From an uncultured Ilumatobacter sp. (GTDB lineage Bacteria; Actinomycetota; Acidimicrobiia; Acidimicrobiales; Ilumatobacteraceae): a stretch of 7,105 nucleotides of DNA. Of this stretch, positions 6,720 to 7,105 are shown in pieces (position 1 is the first letter of the stretch; each line of letters begins with the position of its first letter). The DNA is taken from positions 1-7,105 of the forward strand of contig CALAHA010000268.1 of the NCBI GenBank assembly GCA_937891565.1, read 5' to 3'. The notes beneath the pieces were generated by a model that saw only the letters and a program-made list of their open reading frames with translations, did no database searches and was not told the origin of the DNA. The translations under genes were made by a program, and so were the position numbers.

Positions 6720-7105
6720 CTTGTTGGACCGGAACTCTGGAGTTCGTGCTCGAGGGCTTCGAGTTCGGCGCCGCCCGACATTTTTTGGGTCAGTTCGTCG
6801 ACGGTGATCTCCGACTTCTGGAACGAACCCAGCGAACGACCTCGGTTCAGGATCAAGAAGCGGTTACCCACCGGGTAGGCGTGTCGCGGGTTGTGCGTGA
6901 TGAAGATCACGGCGAGCCCCTGGTCGCGGGCTTCGATAATTCGCTTGAGTACGACTCCGGACTGCCGCACACCTAACGCTGACGTCGGTTCGTCGAGAAT
7001 GAGTACTTTGGCACCGAAGTAGCCAGCGCGGGCAATGGCCACCGACTGGCGTTCGCCACCCGACAGCGTGCCAACGGATTGCTCGGTGTCGCGGGTGTCG
7101 ATGCC
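6716..7105 (-). CDS. Sugar/cyclitol ABC importer ATP-binding protein, C-terminal part (cut by window edge)
   Basis: The last 129 codons are visible; the frame is open to the window end. It contains the ABC signature LSGGERQ (visible residues 14-20), Walker B VLILDEP (34-40, catalytic E39), the D-loop region SALGV and the switch histidine in FITHN (H71). The SALG form of the D-loop and the short tail after the H-loop resemble single-domain ATPases of the carbohydrate CUT2 type (FrcA-like) rather than the C-terminal half of a double-domain RbsA-type protein; this is a judgement from memory. The tail (about 110-129) is polar and glutamate-rich. The gene overlaps iolC by four bases, so the importer and the catabolic enzymes are probably one transcript. 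The likely role is energising uptake of inositol or a derivative; permease and binding protein would lie outside the window. The Walker A motif is not visible. Confidence 0.92.
   Translation of the reverse strand, partial: GIDTRDTEQSVGTLSGGERQSVAIARAGYFGAKVLILDEPTSALGVRQSGVVLKRIIEARDQGLAVIFITHNPRHAYPVGNRFLILNRGRSLGSFQKSEITVDELTQKMSGGAELEALEHELQSSGPTS

Overview
The window is a single co-directional stretch of an inositol catabolism (iol) operon. All seven genes lie on the minus strand, so transcription runs from high to low coordinates. High GC, GTG and TTG starts, 4-base stop/start overlaps and a Cgl0158-type aldolase in place of a classical IolJ all point to an actinobacterium. An environmental, Acidimicrobiia-like lineage is possible, but that is inference and no marker gene is present.

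In transcription order the genes are: the C-terminal part of a sugar ABC-importer ATPase (7105-6716, cut by the window edge); iolC, 5-dehydro-2-deoxygluconokinase (6719-5730); a Cgl0158-family class I aldolase (5733-4777); a 390-residue Gfo/Idh/MocA oxidoreductase (4780-3608); a 61-base gap holding a 33-base imperfect palindrome and a good Shine-Dalgarno; iolD, the ThDP-dependent trihydroxycyclohexanedione hydrolase (3546-1684); a 37-base gap; a membrane desaturase-type di-iron oxygenase fused to a Rieske [2Fe-2S] ferredoxin (1646-207); and the N-terminal 70 residues of a second Gfo/Idh/MocA dehydrogenase of IolG type (210-1, cut by the edge). Four of the six junctions are 4-base overlaps (TTGA, GTGA, ATGA, ATGA), which suggests strong translational coupling.

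Together the genes suggest uptake of a cyclitol by an ABC importer and oxidation by one or two NAD(P)-dependent dehydrogenases. Ring opening by IolD, phosphorylation by IolC and aldol cleavage to DHAP and malonate semialdehyde would follow. IolB, IolE and IolA are needed to complete the pathway and are not in the window.

The most interesting gene is the fused oxygenase-ferredoxin. Its two halves correspond in type to MocD (hydrocarbon-oxygenase-like) and MocE (Rieske ferredoxin) of rhizobial rhizopine catabolism, where MocDEF is assigned to demethylating 3-O-methyl-scyllo-inosamine. Placed between iolD and an iolG-like gene, it suggests that this operon handles O-methylated inositols or inosamines, with a MocDE fusion doing the oxidative demethylation. 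No promoter, terminator, RNA gene, CRISPR array or insertion sequence was recognised.
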